A DNA stretch of 64,000 bases from Sphingomonas lycopersici (GTDB lineage Bacteria > Pseudomonadota > Alphaproteobacteria > Sphingomonadales > Sphingomonadaceae). The stretch spans positions 372,001-436,000 of the forward strand of contig NZ_JANFAU010000001.1 in NCBI RefSeq assembly GCF_026130605.1, written 5' to 3'. The notes beneath the pieces are model-generated. The model was not told the DNA's origin. It saw only the letters and a program-made list of their open reading frames with translations, and searched no databases. Each line of letters opens with the position of its first letter. The first letter of the stretch is position 1. The position numbers and the translations under genes are program-made. Of the stretch, positions 15,907 through 23,760 are shown piece by piece.

Positions 15907-17839
15907 GCGCCGGCTCGCGTTCGAGCAATCGGCGTTGCGGCCATAGCCACAGGATCAGCGCGCCGAGCACGAGCAGCGCCCCCAGCGCGATCGCGAGCCA
16001 CAGCTTGAGCAGCAGCGCGACGAACAATATCCCCAGCGCCACCGCGAGCAGCAGCGGCGCCCAGCTGTCGCACGGCATCTCGACGATCCGATCGGGGATC
16101 GCGTCGAGCGGGGTGGTGGTGACCGTCTCCTTCCCGGTATCGAGCATCATGCCGCGCGTGATCGTGCTCCGCGGGGTGTTTTCGTCGAGCGCCTCCTCCC
16201 ACAAGGGATGACGCGACGCGATCGTCGGGATCACCGCGAAATTATACGGCGCCGGCGGCGACGGCAGCGCCCATTCGAGCGTCGACCCACCCCACGGATC
16301 GGCCGGCGCGAGCGCCCCCGCGCGCCAGCTTTTGGCGACATTGACGAAGAACAAAAGCACCCCGATTGCGAAGGCGAAGCTGCCGATCGTCGTGATCATG
16401 TTGAGCGCCGACCAGCCCATCTCCGCGGGATAGGTCCACACTCGGCGCGGCATCCCGAACAGCCCGATCAGATGCATCGGCAGGAAACCGAGGTTGAAGC
16501 CGAGGAACATCGTCCAGAAGTTCCAGCGCCCGAGCCGCTCGTCCATCATCCGGCCGGTCAATTTGGGAAACCAGAAATAGGTCGCGCCGACGACGGGGAA
16601 GACGTTGATCCCGATCAGCACATAATGGAGATGCGCGACGACGAAATACGTGTCGGTGAGCTGCCAGTCGACCGGGACGCTCGCGGTCATGAACCCCGAA
16701 ACCCCACCGATCACGAACAGCAGGATCATCGCGGCGAAGAACAGGAAGGCGGTCGATCTCACCGGCCGCCCGGTCCAGATCGTCGCCAGCCAGGCGAAGA
16801 CCGCGACCGCGCTGGGCACCGTGATGACGATCGACGCGCCCGAAAAGAAGCTCAGCGACAGCCCCGGCAGCCCGGTCGCGAACATATGATGCACCCACAC
16901 CCCGAAGCCGAGGATCATCGTCGCGACGGTGGAAAGCGCGACCAGCGAATAGCCGACCAGCGGGCGGCGGCAGAATACCGGCAGCCCGTCCGATACCATC
17001 CCCATCGCCGGAAGGACGATCGCATAGACCCAGGGGTGACCGAACAGCCAGAACAGATGCTGCCACAGCAACGGCTGCCCGCCCCCCGCCGGCCGGAAGA
17101 AGCTGGTGCCGAATTGCCGATCGAGCCACAACAGGAAGAAAGCGAGGCTCACCGCGGGCACCACGACCAGATTGGCGACGCTTGCGGTCAGCGTCCCCCA
17201 GATCAGGATCGGCAACCGGTCGATCGACATGCCGGGCGCGCGCATCTTGAACGCGGTGACGACGAAATTGGCGGCGCCGACCGCAGTGGAGATGCCGAGC
17301 AGCACCATCCCCAAAGCATAGAAATCCTGGTTGAGCCCGGGATTATACTGGCGTTCTGCATAAGGGACGTAGTTGAACCAGCCGTCATTGGGGCCGTTGC
17401 CGGTGAGAAAGCCGGTGTAGAGGAACAGAGCGGCGGCGAGATAGACCCAGTAACTGAACGCGTTGAGCCGCGGAAAAGCCATGTCGCGCGCGCCGAGCAG
17501 CAGCGGCCAGAGATAGTTGGAGAAGCCCGACAGGACGGGGGACGAATAAAGGAAGATCATCGTCATCCCGTGCATCGAGAAGAAGATGTTGAACTGCTCG
17601 GGGGTCATCAGCCTGAGGTCGGGGCCGGCGAGCTGGAGCCGGATCGCCAGCGCCTCGACCCCGCCCAGCGCGAGTAGGACGAAGGCGGTAACGATGTAGC
17701 GGATGCCAATCTCCTTGTGGTCGACGGTGGTGAACCAGCCCTTCCACCCCGGCGTGGTCGCCCAGATCGCGTGAAGCCGCGCGCGCAATTCGGGGGTGTC
17801 GTCGTCGATCGCGGGGACACGCAGCGCCGCGGGGGTCAT
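15899..17839 (-). CDS. ctaD: Haem-copper oxidase subunit I with non-canonical proton channels
   Basis: ATG 17839 overlaps the subunit II stop, giving 646 residues with the 12-helix core plus two extra C-terminal helices. Metal ligands are intact: His90 and His405 (low-spin haem), His403 (active haem), His268, His317 and His318 (CuB), and the cross-link Tyr272. The D-channel Glu of HPEVY is Trp270 (HPWVY), and the K-channel Lys of PTGIK is Ala346 (PSAVA). The channel-entry Asp119 (GARDM) is kept. It is therefore an O2 reductase by its ligands, but proton uptake must differ from A1-type enzymes. The operon layout resembles the alternative CoxMNOP oxidase of Bradyrhizobium. Confidence 0.9.
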   Translation of the reverse strand: MTPAALRVPAIDDDTPELRARLHAIWATTPGWKGWFTTVDHKEIGIRYIVTAFVLLALGGVEALAIRLQLAGPDLRLMTPEQFNIFFSMHGMTMIFLYSSPVLSGFSNYLWPLLLGARDMAFPRLNAFSYWVYLAAALFLYTGFLTGNGPNDGWFNYVPYAERQYNPGLNQDFYALGMVLLGISTAVGAANFVVTAFKMRAPGMSIDRLPILIWGTLTASVANLVVVPAVSLAFFLLWLDRQFGTSFFRPAGGGQPLLWQHLFWLFGHPWVYAIVLPAMGMVSDGLPVFCRRPLVGYSLVALSTVATMILGFGVWVHHMFATGLPGLSLSFFSGASIVITVPSAVAVFAWLATIWTGRPVRSTAFLFFAAMILLFVIGGVSGFMTASVPVDWQLTDTYFVVAHLHYVLIGINVFPVVGATYFWFPKLTGRMMDERLGRWNFWTMFLGFNLGFLPMHLIGLFGMPRRVWTYPAEMGWSALNMITTIGSFAFAIGVLLFFVNVAKSWRAGALAPADPWGGSTLEWALPSPPAPYNFAVIPTIASRHPLWEEALDENTPRSTITRGMMLDTGKETVTTTPLDAIPDRIVEMPCDSWAPLLLAVALGILFVALLLKLWLAIALGALLVLGALILWLWPQRRLLEREPAHG

Positions 17840-18786
17840 TTGAGTGTGACCAGATAGGCGAGCATATCGCCGAGCTGCTGCCCGGTGAGCTGCTGATCGG
17901 GCATCAACGCGCCGGGCTTGCTCGTCTGCGGCGCCCGCACCCAGCCGGCGAGGCTGCCGCGCGTATTGGGCAGCGTGCCAGCGGCGATCAGCCGGCGGCT
18001 CATCAGATGCGTGAGATCGGGGGCGGTCGACCCCGCCGCCCTGGCGCCGCGCACCGCGTGGCACGAGGCGCAGTGGGATTGGAAAACGCGCGCGCCGCGC
18101 TGCGCAGCGTCGCTCGACGGGGGCGGCGCGGTCTGCAGCTGCGCGCGGCGCCATCGTTCGAACGCCGCGGGTGGCTCGGCGACCACCTCGAACGCCATCT
18201 TGGCATGTTCGAGCCCGCAGAATTCGGCGCATTGCCCGCGGTAGCGGCCGGGCACGTCGGCCGCGAGCCAGGTGAGGTTGGTCTGGCCGGGGATCGCGTC
18301 GGTCTTACCCGAGAGCTGCGGTACCCAGAAACTGTGGATCACGTCGCCGCCGTGGAGCCGCACCAGCACCCGCGCGCCGGTGGCGATATGGATTTCGTTG
18401 GCGGTGACGAAACGGTCGGCAGGATCGCGCGCGTCATAGCGCACTTCCCACCAATATTGCCGCGGGGTCACGTCGAGCACCAGCGCCGGCGATCGCGGTG
18501 GCCCGGCGACGCGGCCGAGCGCGGCCATCGTCCACACCAAGGTGACGATAAGCGGCAGCGCGCTCAGCACGAGTCCCCATTTGATCCACGCCAGTCCGTG
18601 ATCGTCGCCCGCGACGATCGCCGTCGGAAGCGCGCGGCCACGCGGGTGCACGATCGCCGCGAGCAGCAACACCGCGACCACCATGCCGACGATCACCGAC
18701 ACCGCGAGCACGAACCAGGTGAGCGGGACGATCGCCGCCGCGCGCTCGCCCGCGCTGGTGAGATAGCCGAGCGGCGGCGCGCTCAT
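17836..18786 (-). CDS. ctaC: Haem-copper oxidase subunit II fused to cytochrome c (caa3 type)
   Basis: ATG 18786 overlaps the upstream stop, giving 316 residues. Two N-terminal helices (about 22-46 and 68-90) precede a periplasmic cupredoxin domain with a complete CuA site: His151, Cys186, Glu188, Cys190, His194 and Met197 (CAEFCGLEHAKM). A C-terminal mono-haem domain follows (CASCH at 239-243, axial Met295 in ALMPD). This layout accepts electrons from a soluble or lipid-anchored cytochrome c and passes them through haem c and CuA to subunit I. Confidence 0.9.
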   Translation of the reverse strand: MSAPPLGYLTSAGERAAAIVPLTWFVLAVSVIVGMVVAVLLLAAIVHPRGRALPTAIVAGDDHGLAWIKWGLVLSALPLIVTLVWTMAALGRVAGPPRSPALVLDVTPRQYWWEVRYDARDPADRFVTANEIHIATGARVLVRLHGGDVIHSFWVPQLSGKTDAIPGQTNLTWLAADVPGRYRGQCAEFCGLEHAKMAFEVVAEPPAAFERWRRAQLQTAPPPSSDAAQRGARVFQSHCASCHAVRGARAAGSTAPDLTHLMSRRLIAAGTLPNTRGSLAGWVRAPQTSKPGALMPDQQLTGQQLGDMLAYLVTLK

Positions 18787-19517
18787 GCCGCGGCGCGGTC
18801 CATCGCGCGCCACGTCGCGGCGAGCGAGCGCAGCGCCACCCACAGGAACAACAGGCACCCCGGCACCCACATCACCACCCCGCCGAGCTGCTGGTCGGCG
18901 AGCGGGGTCAGCCCCCAGGCCGTGGTGGTGAGATAATGCGGGCGGTACATCGGCCATGATGCGAGCGCGATCACCGCGCCGAGTAGCCCCATCTGCATCG
19001 ACGCCACGACCCCGGCGGCCAGCGCCGACGGGCCGTGCTGGCGCAGCAACGCGGCCCATAACCAGATTCCGGTGCCGAACAGCGAGAGATGCATCAGCCA
19101 ATAAGTCACCGGCGAGGCAAAGGTCGCCGCATAAGGCGCGGGCATGTGCCAGAACCACAAGGTGAGGAAGAATGTGACGCTCGCGCCCCACAAGCTCGCC
19201 GGGCGCCGCAACGCCGGCCGATCGGGCAAGGCGCCGGCGATCAGCGGCGCGGCGGCGAGCAGCAGGATCATATGCTGTGCGACCCGCGCCGAGAACAGCG
19301 CCACCGAGAGCGCGCACAGTGGCGAGACCAAAGCGGCGGCGGCGATGGCCCAGCCAGCAGCGGCCGGCGCGACCGGGCGCGCGGCGCGGCGGTTAGCGAC
19401 GATATGGAACGCGGCCAGCGCGAACAGCGCAGCGATCAGGACCGGATCGAGGTTGAACCGCCCGATCAGCGCGCCGGGAAGCGGCGGGGCGCCGCAATAG
19501 GACAGGCCCGGTGGCAC
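18783..19517 (-). CDS. ctaG: CtaG-type caa3 oxidase assembly protein
   Basis: The start is a GTG at 19517, giving 244 residues. The multi-span membrane protein has seven or so helices with the conserved signatures HMILLLAAAPLIA, TLWFWHMPAPYAA, LMHLSLFGTGIWLW, and DQQLGGVVMWVPG near the end. This caa3_CtaG family is needed for making caa3-type oxidases, probably in copper delivery. It is distinct from the Cox11-type CtaG of mitochondria. Its stop overlaps the subunit II start (ATGA). Confidence 0.85.
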   Translation of the reverse strand: MPPGLSYCGAPPLPGALIGRFNLDPVLIAALFALAAFHIVANRRAARPVAPAAAGWAIAAAALVSPLCALSVALFSARVAQHMILLLAAAPLIAGALPDRPALRRPASLWGASVTFFLTLWFWHMPAPYAATFASPVTYWLMHLSLFGTGIWLWAALLRQHGPSALAAGVVASMQMGLLGAVIALASWPMYRPHYLTTTAWGLTPLADQQLGGVVMWVPGCLLFLWVALRSLAATWRAMDRAAA

Positions 19518-19531
19518 GGCGCGGCCCGCGC

Positions 19532-19984
19532 TCAGGCCGGCACGTAATCGGCGTGGCGCGACCGCTCCTCCTCGAACGCCGCGAGCGCGGCATCGACCAC
19601 CGCCTGATCCTGATCGGCCGTGCCGCCACTCGATCCGATCGCCCCGACCACCGCGTCGCCGAGCTTCACCGGCGCGCCGCCGCCGAGGATGACGATGCGG
19701 CCGTCATGGGTGTTCTGCACCCCGAACAGCGGCTTGCCCGGCGCGGCGAGCCGCGCGAGATCCTGCGTCGGCATGTCGAAGGCGCGCGCGGCGAATGCCT
19801 TGTGGATCGCGATATCGATCGCGCCGATCCACGCCCCGTCCATCCGCGCAAAAACGAGCAGATTGCCGCCGGCGTCGACCACCGCGATGGCCGACGGCAC
19901 CTGAATCTGCGCTGCCTTGGCCTCCGCGGCCATCACCAGCCGGCGCGCGTCGCCGAGCGAAAGCGTATCGATGGTCATCACCAT
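19532..19984 (-). CDS. HbpS/GlcG-like (DUF336) haem-binding family protein
   Basis: ATG 19984 with AGGAGAG seven bases upstream gives 150 residues. The DUF336 fold is shown by AIAVVDAGGNLLVFARMDGA, AIDIAIHKAFAARAF, and GDAVVGAIGSSGGTADQDQ near the end. Members include HbpS (haem-binding, oxidative stress sensing) and GlcG. It has no signal peptide. It is the first gene of the oxidase operon, 14 bp before ctaG, so a role in haem or redox handling for the oxidase is possible but not shown. Confidence 0.8.
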   Translation of the reverse strand: MVMTIDTLSLGDARRLVMAAEAKAAQIQVPSAIAVVDAGGNLLVFARMDGAWIGAIDIAIHKAFAARAFDMPTQDLARLAAPGKPLFGVQNTHDGRIVILGGGAPVKLGDAVVGAIGSSGGTADQDQAVVDAALAAFEEERSRHADYVPA

Positions 19985-20184
19985 AGGGGCTCTCCTGTCA
20001 GCCCCCACCAACGCTTTGTCGCTGGCGCCAGATCCGCAGGGGTTGCGGGATTCTGGCGGTTTTAATTTAGGTTAGGACATCGCTGGCGCTGGCATCCCCC
20101 CTCCTTGTGCTCCCGCCTTCGCGGGGACACAAAGGGGCTCCACCGTCGCCCACGTTATGGCAAATAGCCGAGCGTCGATCCGAC

Positions 20185-20799
20185 CTAACGGATCGCCGCG
20201 CGGCGCGCCGCGTCGAGCGCCTTGGCGTGCTGGAGATGTCGGCGGACCACCGGCGCGATCGCCGCCGCCGCGGCCTTGAGCGGCGCGACATCGCCGTGCC
20301 GCGCATAATCCTTCATCAGCGACAGCGCGCGCTCATGCGCATCGATTTGCCCCGTCAGATAATCGCGATCGAAGTCCGCGCCCCTGCGCCGCCCGAGCTC
20401 GGCGAGCTTTTCCATCTGCTCGTTGGTCAGCTTCGGATCGGGGCTAATCGCTGGGGTCGCGCGCGCCGCGGCCGCCTTGATCGTCGCGGCCGAGCGGGTG
20501 TGCGCCGCGATCATCTCGCGCGCGAACGCCTTGAGCCTGGCCGACGCGGCATTGGCCCCGGCCAGCTTCGCCGCGGCGATTTCGAAGGCGTCGCTGCGCG
20601 CGGCGGTATCGGCGAAATCCTGCCCGTTGGGGGTCCGCGCCAGCGCGTCCTTCATCGAATCCGCCGCATTGACCGCGCTGTTGCCGATGCTGGCGAGCAC
20701 CGCCGCGGTGGCGTTGCTGGTGTCGTCGGTATTTTCCGCGACGCGCTGGTGGCAACCGACGAGCGCGAGCAGCGCGACCGGCAAAAGCGCCGCCCGCAT
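20185..20799 (-). CDS. DUF4142-family lipoprotein, second copy
   Basis: ATG 20799 lies two bases past the end of the CBS gene stop, giving 204 residues. The signal LLPVALLALVGC ends in a lipobox Cys, followed by an Asn/Thr-rich linker and a DUF4142 helical domain (TPNGQDFADTAARSDAFEIA; DFDRDYLTGQIDAHERALS). It is clearly paralogous to the lipoprotein at 798-1403, with the same domain order and motifs, though diverged along its length. It is cotranscribed with the CBS gene upstream. Confidence 0.85.
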   Translation of the reverse strand: MRAALLPVALLALVGCHQRVAENTDDTSNATAAVLASIGNSAVNAADSMKDALARTPNGQDFADTAARSDAFEIAAAKLAGANAASARLKAFAREMIAAHTRSAATIKAAAARATPAISPDPKLTNEQMEKLAELGRRRGADFDRDYLTGQIDAHERALSLMKDYARHGDVAPLKAAAAAIAPVVRRHLQHAKALDAARRAAIR

Positions 20800-20800
20800 G

Positions 20801-21415
20801 CTATACGGCCTGCGAATGAAGCGCGCTCGGCCGCGCGATCTCGCACAATACCTTGCCGGCGCGCGCCATATCGCCGTTGCCGGCAACGTCACTGAGCGAA
20901 AGGATGCCGACCAGCCTTTTGTCACGATCGACCACCGGCAGACGGCGGATCTGCATATCGGCCATATTGGCGAGCACGTCGCCGATATCGTCATCCTCGA
21001 AGCAATAGAGCACTTCGCTGCTCATCACCGCGCGGACCTTGGCATTGGGCTGAAGGCTCATGCCCACGCCGCGGATCGCGATGTCGCGATCGGTGACCAT
21101 CCCGACCAGCCGGTCGTCGAGCGCCACCGGCAGAACCCCGGCATCGATCGTCGCCATCAGCACCGCGGCTTCCTCGATCGTTTCGTCGGGATCGATCAGC
21201 CGCACCTCGCGGGTCATGCAATCGCGCACCTGCATCTCGATACTCCTCGCCGGTTCGCCCTCGGTCTCATGCGCGCGCGCGGCGTAGCGCCGCGCCAGAT
21301 CGCGGTGCGCGGCATGCGCCTCGTCGCCGTCGGCATGCGCCGCGGCCGCGCGCTCGTCCGCCTCGCGCCGCTGCAGATAGGCGTGCTCGCCTTCGCGATT
21401 GCGATCGATAGTCAT
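20801..21415 (-). CDS. CBS-domain-pair protein with helical N-terminal extension
   Basis: The 204-residue product has about 60 hydrophilic, Ala/Glu/Arg/His-rich N-terminal residues, probably helical. Two CBS domains follow (about 62-120 and 130-190) with LVGMVTDRDIAIRGVG and KRLVGILSLSDVAGNG. The second half is closely similar to the CBS protein at 315-749, which lacks the extension. One base separates its stop from the DUF4142 start. Adenine-nucleotide binding is expected from the family; the target is unknown. Confidence 0.85.
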   Translation of the reverse strand: MTIDRNREGEHAYLQRREADERAAAAHADGDEAHAAHRDLARRYAARAHETEGEPARSIEMQVRDCMTREVRLIDPDETIEEAAVLMATIDAGVLPVALDDRLVGMVTDRDIAIRGVGMSLQPNAKVRAVMSSEVLYCFEDDDIGDVLANMADMQIRRLPVVDRDKRLVGILSLSDVAGNGDMARAGKVLCEIARPSALHSQAV

Positions 21416-21601
21416 GGGTCACCTGTCTCCCCGTGACGCATTGGCCTGCAGCAACGCTACGAATGACCGCCGACGGCGGTTTCAACGCCCCGCGCGGCGA
21501 TGTGACGAGCCGAGCCCTCCGCCCGACCGGACGCATCTCGCCACCGAACCAACCCGCGCGCCACGGGTTGGTTGTCGATCGGGCCGCGGAGCGAGGATGC
21601 G

Positions 21602-22828
21602 ATGGCCGACGACATCACGATCGATGCGATTCACGCCGCCGAGACGCCGGGCGATATCGCGATCCACAATTACACGCTCAATTTCGGGCCGCAGCACCCT
21701 TCGGCGCACGGCGTGCTGCGGCTGGTGATGGAGCTCGACGGCGAGGTGATCGAGCGGATCGATCCGCATATCGGGCTGCTCCACCGCGGCACCGAGAAAC
21801 TGATCGAGTACAAGACCTATCTTCAGGCGCTGCCCTATCTCGACCGGCTCGATTACGTCTCCCCGCTCAACCAGGAGCACAGCTTCGTCCTCGCGATCGA
21901 GAAACTGCTCGACTTGGCGGTGCCGCCGCGCGGGCAATATCTGCGCGTGCTTTTCGCCGAACTGGCGCGAATTTCCAATCACCTGCTCGCGGTGGGCAGC
22001 CATATCTTCGACGTCGGCGCGATGACCCCCAATCTGTGGATGTTCGACCTGCGCGAGGATTGCGTCAATTTCCAGGAGCGCGTGTCGGGTGCCCGGATGC
22101 ACGCCAATTGGTTCCGCCCCGGCGGGGTGCGTTATGACGCGCCGCCGAAATTGCTCGACGATATCGGCGTCTGGCTCGACACGCGGCTGCCGCGCTTGTT
22201 CGAGGATGCGTTGGCGCTGGTCGCGGACAATCGCATCTTCAAGGAACGCAATGTCGATATCGGCGTGGTCGGGCGCGACGATGCGATCGCCTGGGGCTTT
22301 TCGGGACCGATGCTGCGTGCCTCCGGCGTGCCGTGGGATTTGCGCAAGGCGCAGCCCTATGACGTCTATGCCGCGATGGAATTCGACGAGCCGGTGGGGA
22401 GCCGGGGCGATTGCTATGACCGGATGATGGTGCGCGCCGAGGAAATCCGCCAATCGGCGCGGATCGTGCGGCAATGCCTCGACGCGCTGCCCGGCGGCCC
22501 GATCGCGAGCGACGACCGCAAGGTCGTCCCGCCGCGGCGCCTCACGATGAAAAGCTCGATGGAGGCGCTGATCCATCATTTCAAACTCTATACCGAGGGA
22601 TTTCACGTCCCCGCCGGCGAGGTCTATGTCGCGACCGAGAGCCCGAAGGGCGAGTTCGGCGTTTATCTGATCGCCGACGGCTCGAACCAGCCGTATCGCT
22701 GCAAGATCCGCCCCACCGGGTTCAGCCATCTGCAGGCGGTGGATTTCATGTCACGCGGGCATATGCTGGCCGACATCACCGCGATCCTCGGCTCGCTCGA
22801 TATCGTGTTCGGCGAGATCGATCGCTGA
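21602..22828 (+). CDS. nuoD: NADH-quinone oxidoreductase subunit D, isolated gene
   Basis: ATG 21602 with GCGAGGA upstream gives 408 residues, a normal length for NuoD/49-kDa subunits. Conserved features are [14 protein letters not shown] (quinone-site His), [20 protein letters not shown], and the C-terminal [16 protein letters not shown] and [19 protein letters not shown] ending. NuoD sits at the quinone site of respiratory complex I. No other nuo gene is nearby; the neighbours are a CBS gene and ku. It is either a second nuoD or a relocated one. Confidence 0.9.
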   Translation: MADDITIDAIHAAETPGDIAIHNYTLNFGPQHPSAHGVLRLVMELDGEVIERIDPHIGLLHRGTEKLIEYKTYLQALPYLDRLDYVSPLNQEHSFVLAIEKLLDLAVPPRGQYLRVLFAELARISNHLLAVGSHIFDVGAMTPNLWMFDLREDCVNFQERVSGARMHANWFRPGGVRYDAPPKLLDDIGVWLDTRLPRLFEDALALVADNRIFKERNVDIGVVGRDDAIAWGFSGPMLRASGVPWDLRKAQPYDVYAAMEFDEPVGSRGDCYDRMMVRAEEIRQSARIVRQCLDALPGGPIASDDRKVVPPRRLTMKSSMEALIHHFKLYTEGFHVPAGEVYVATESPKGEFGVYLIADGSNQPYRCKIRPTGFSHLQAVDFMSRGHMLADITAILGSLDIVFGEIDR

Positions 22829-22889
22829 GGGAACCGTTCGGCCCCGCGCGGGATTGATCATCGATCCTTCACCAAGCGGAGGCAAGCCG

Positions 22890-23759
22890 ATGCCCGCGCG
22901 CGCTTATTGGCAGGGCCAGATCCGTCTGGCGCTCGTTTCGATCCCGGTGGAAATCTATTCCGCCACCAAGAGCGGCGCGGCGATCTCGTTCCGCCAGATC
23001 CACGAGCCCTCGGGCAAGCGCATCCATTATGAGAAAGTGGTCGACGGCATCGGCCCGGTCGACCCCGACGAGATCATGAAGGGGTTCGAGATCGCCAAGG
23101 GCGATTATGTCCTGCTCGACGAGGAGGAAATCGCCGGGGTCAAGCTGGAGAGCAAGCGCACGCTCGAGCTGACCCAGTTCGTCGATCTCGCCGATGTCGA
23201 CGCGATCTATTACGACCGGCCTTATTATGTCGTCCCCGCCGACGATCTGGCCGACGAGGCGTTCATCGTGCTGCGCGAGGCGCTGCGCCGCGCGAAGAAG
23301 GTCGGGCTTGGCCAGCTCGCGCTGCGCGGGCGCGAATATGTCGTCGCGCTGAAGCCGTGCGGGCGCGGGATGGTGCTGGAAACGCTGCGCTATGCCGACG
23401 AGGTCAACAAGGCCGCGGGCTATTTCCGCGACATTCCCGATGCCAAGCCCGACGAGGATCTGCTCGATCTCGCCACCACGTTGATCGAGAAGAAATCGGG
23501 CAAGTTCGATGCGTCCGAATTCCACGATCGCTATGTCGACGCGCTGCGCGAGCTGATCGACCGCAAGCTCAAGTCGAAGACCGGCAAGGTCAGCCTCGAC
23601 CTGGAGGAGGAACGCGCCCCGGCGCGTGGATCGAACGTGATCGATCTGATGGCGGCGCTCAAGAAGTCGCTCGACCGCCCCGCCGCGCCCGCCGCCAAAT
23701 CCGCAACCTCGGCCGCCAAGACGAAGAAGCCGGCCGCACCGCGCCGCAAGCGAGCATGA
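22890..23759 (+). CDS. ku: Ku-type DNA end-binding protein
   Basis: ATG 22890 with GGAGG eight bases upstream gives 289 residues. The bacterial Ku core spans about 1-250 (RAYWQGQIRLALVSIPVEIY at the start; ISFRQIHEPSGKRIHYEKV; ELTQFVDLADVDAIYYDRPYY in part), with a Lys/Ala/Pro-rich C-terminal tail typical of Ku that recruits LigD. Ku homodimers bind double-strand ends in non-homologous end joining. The ligD start codon follows one base after its stop, so the two genes form an operon. Confidence 0.93.
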   Translation: MPARAYWQGQIRLALVSIPVEIYSATKSGAAISFRQIHEPSGKRIHYEKVVDGIGPVDPDEIMKGFEIAKGDYVLLDEEEIAGVKLESKRTLELTQFVDLADVDAIYYDRPYYVVPADDLADEAFIVLREALRRAKKVGLGQLALRGREYVVALKPCGRGMVLETLRYADEVNKAAGYFRDIPDAKPDEDLLDLATTLIEKKSGKFDASEFHDRYVDALRELIDRKLKSKTGKVSLDLEEERAPARGSNVIDLMAALKKSLDRPAAPAAKSATSAAKTKKPAAPRRKRA

Positions 23760-23760
23760 C

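Noticed and set aside
16208..17677. A 489-codon plus-strand frame opposite ctaD
   Set aside because: Its composition is almost only charged residues and prolines, as expected for the antisense of membrane helices; it has no domain.
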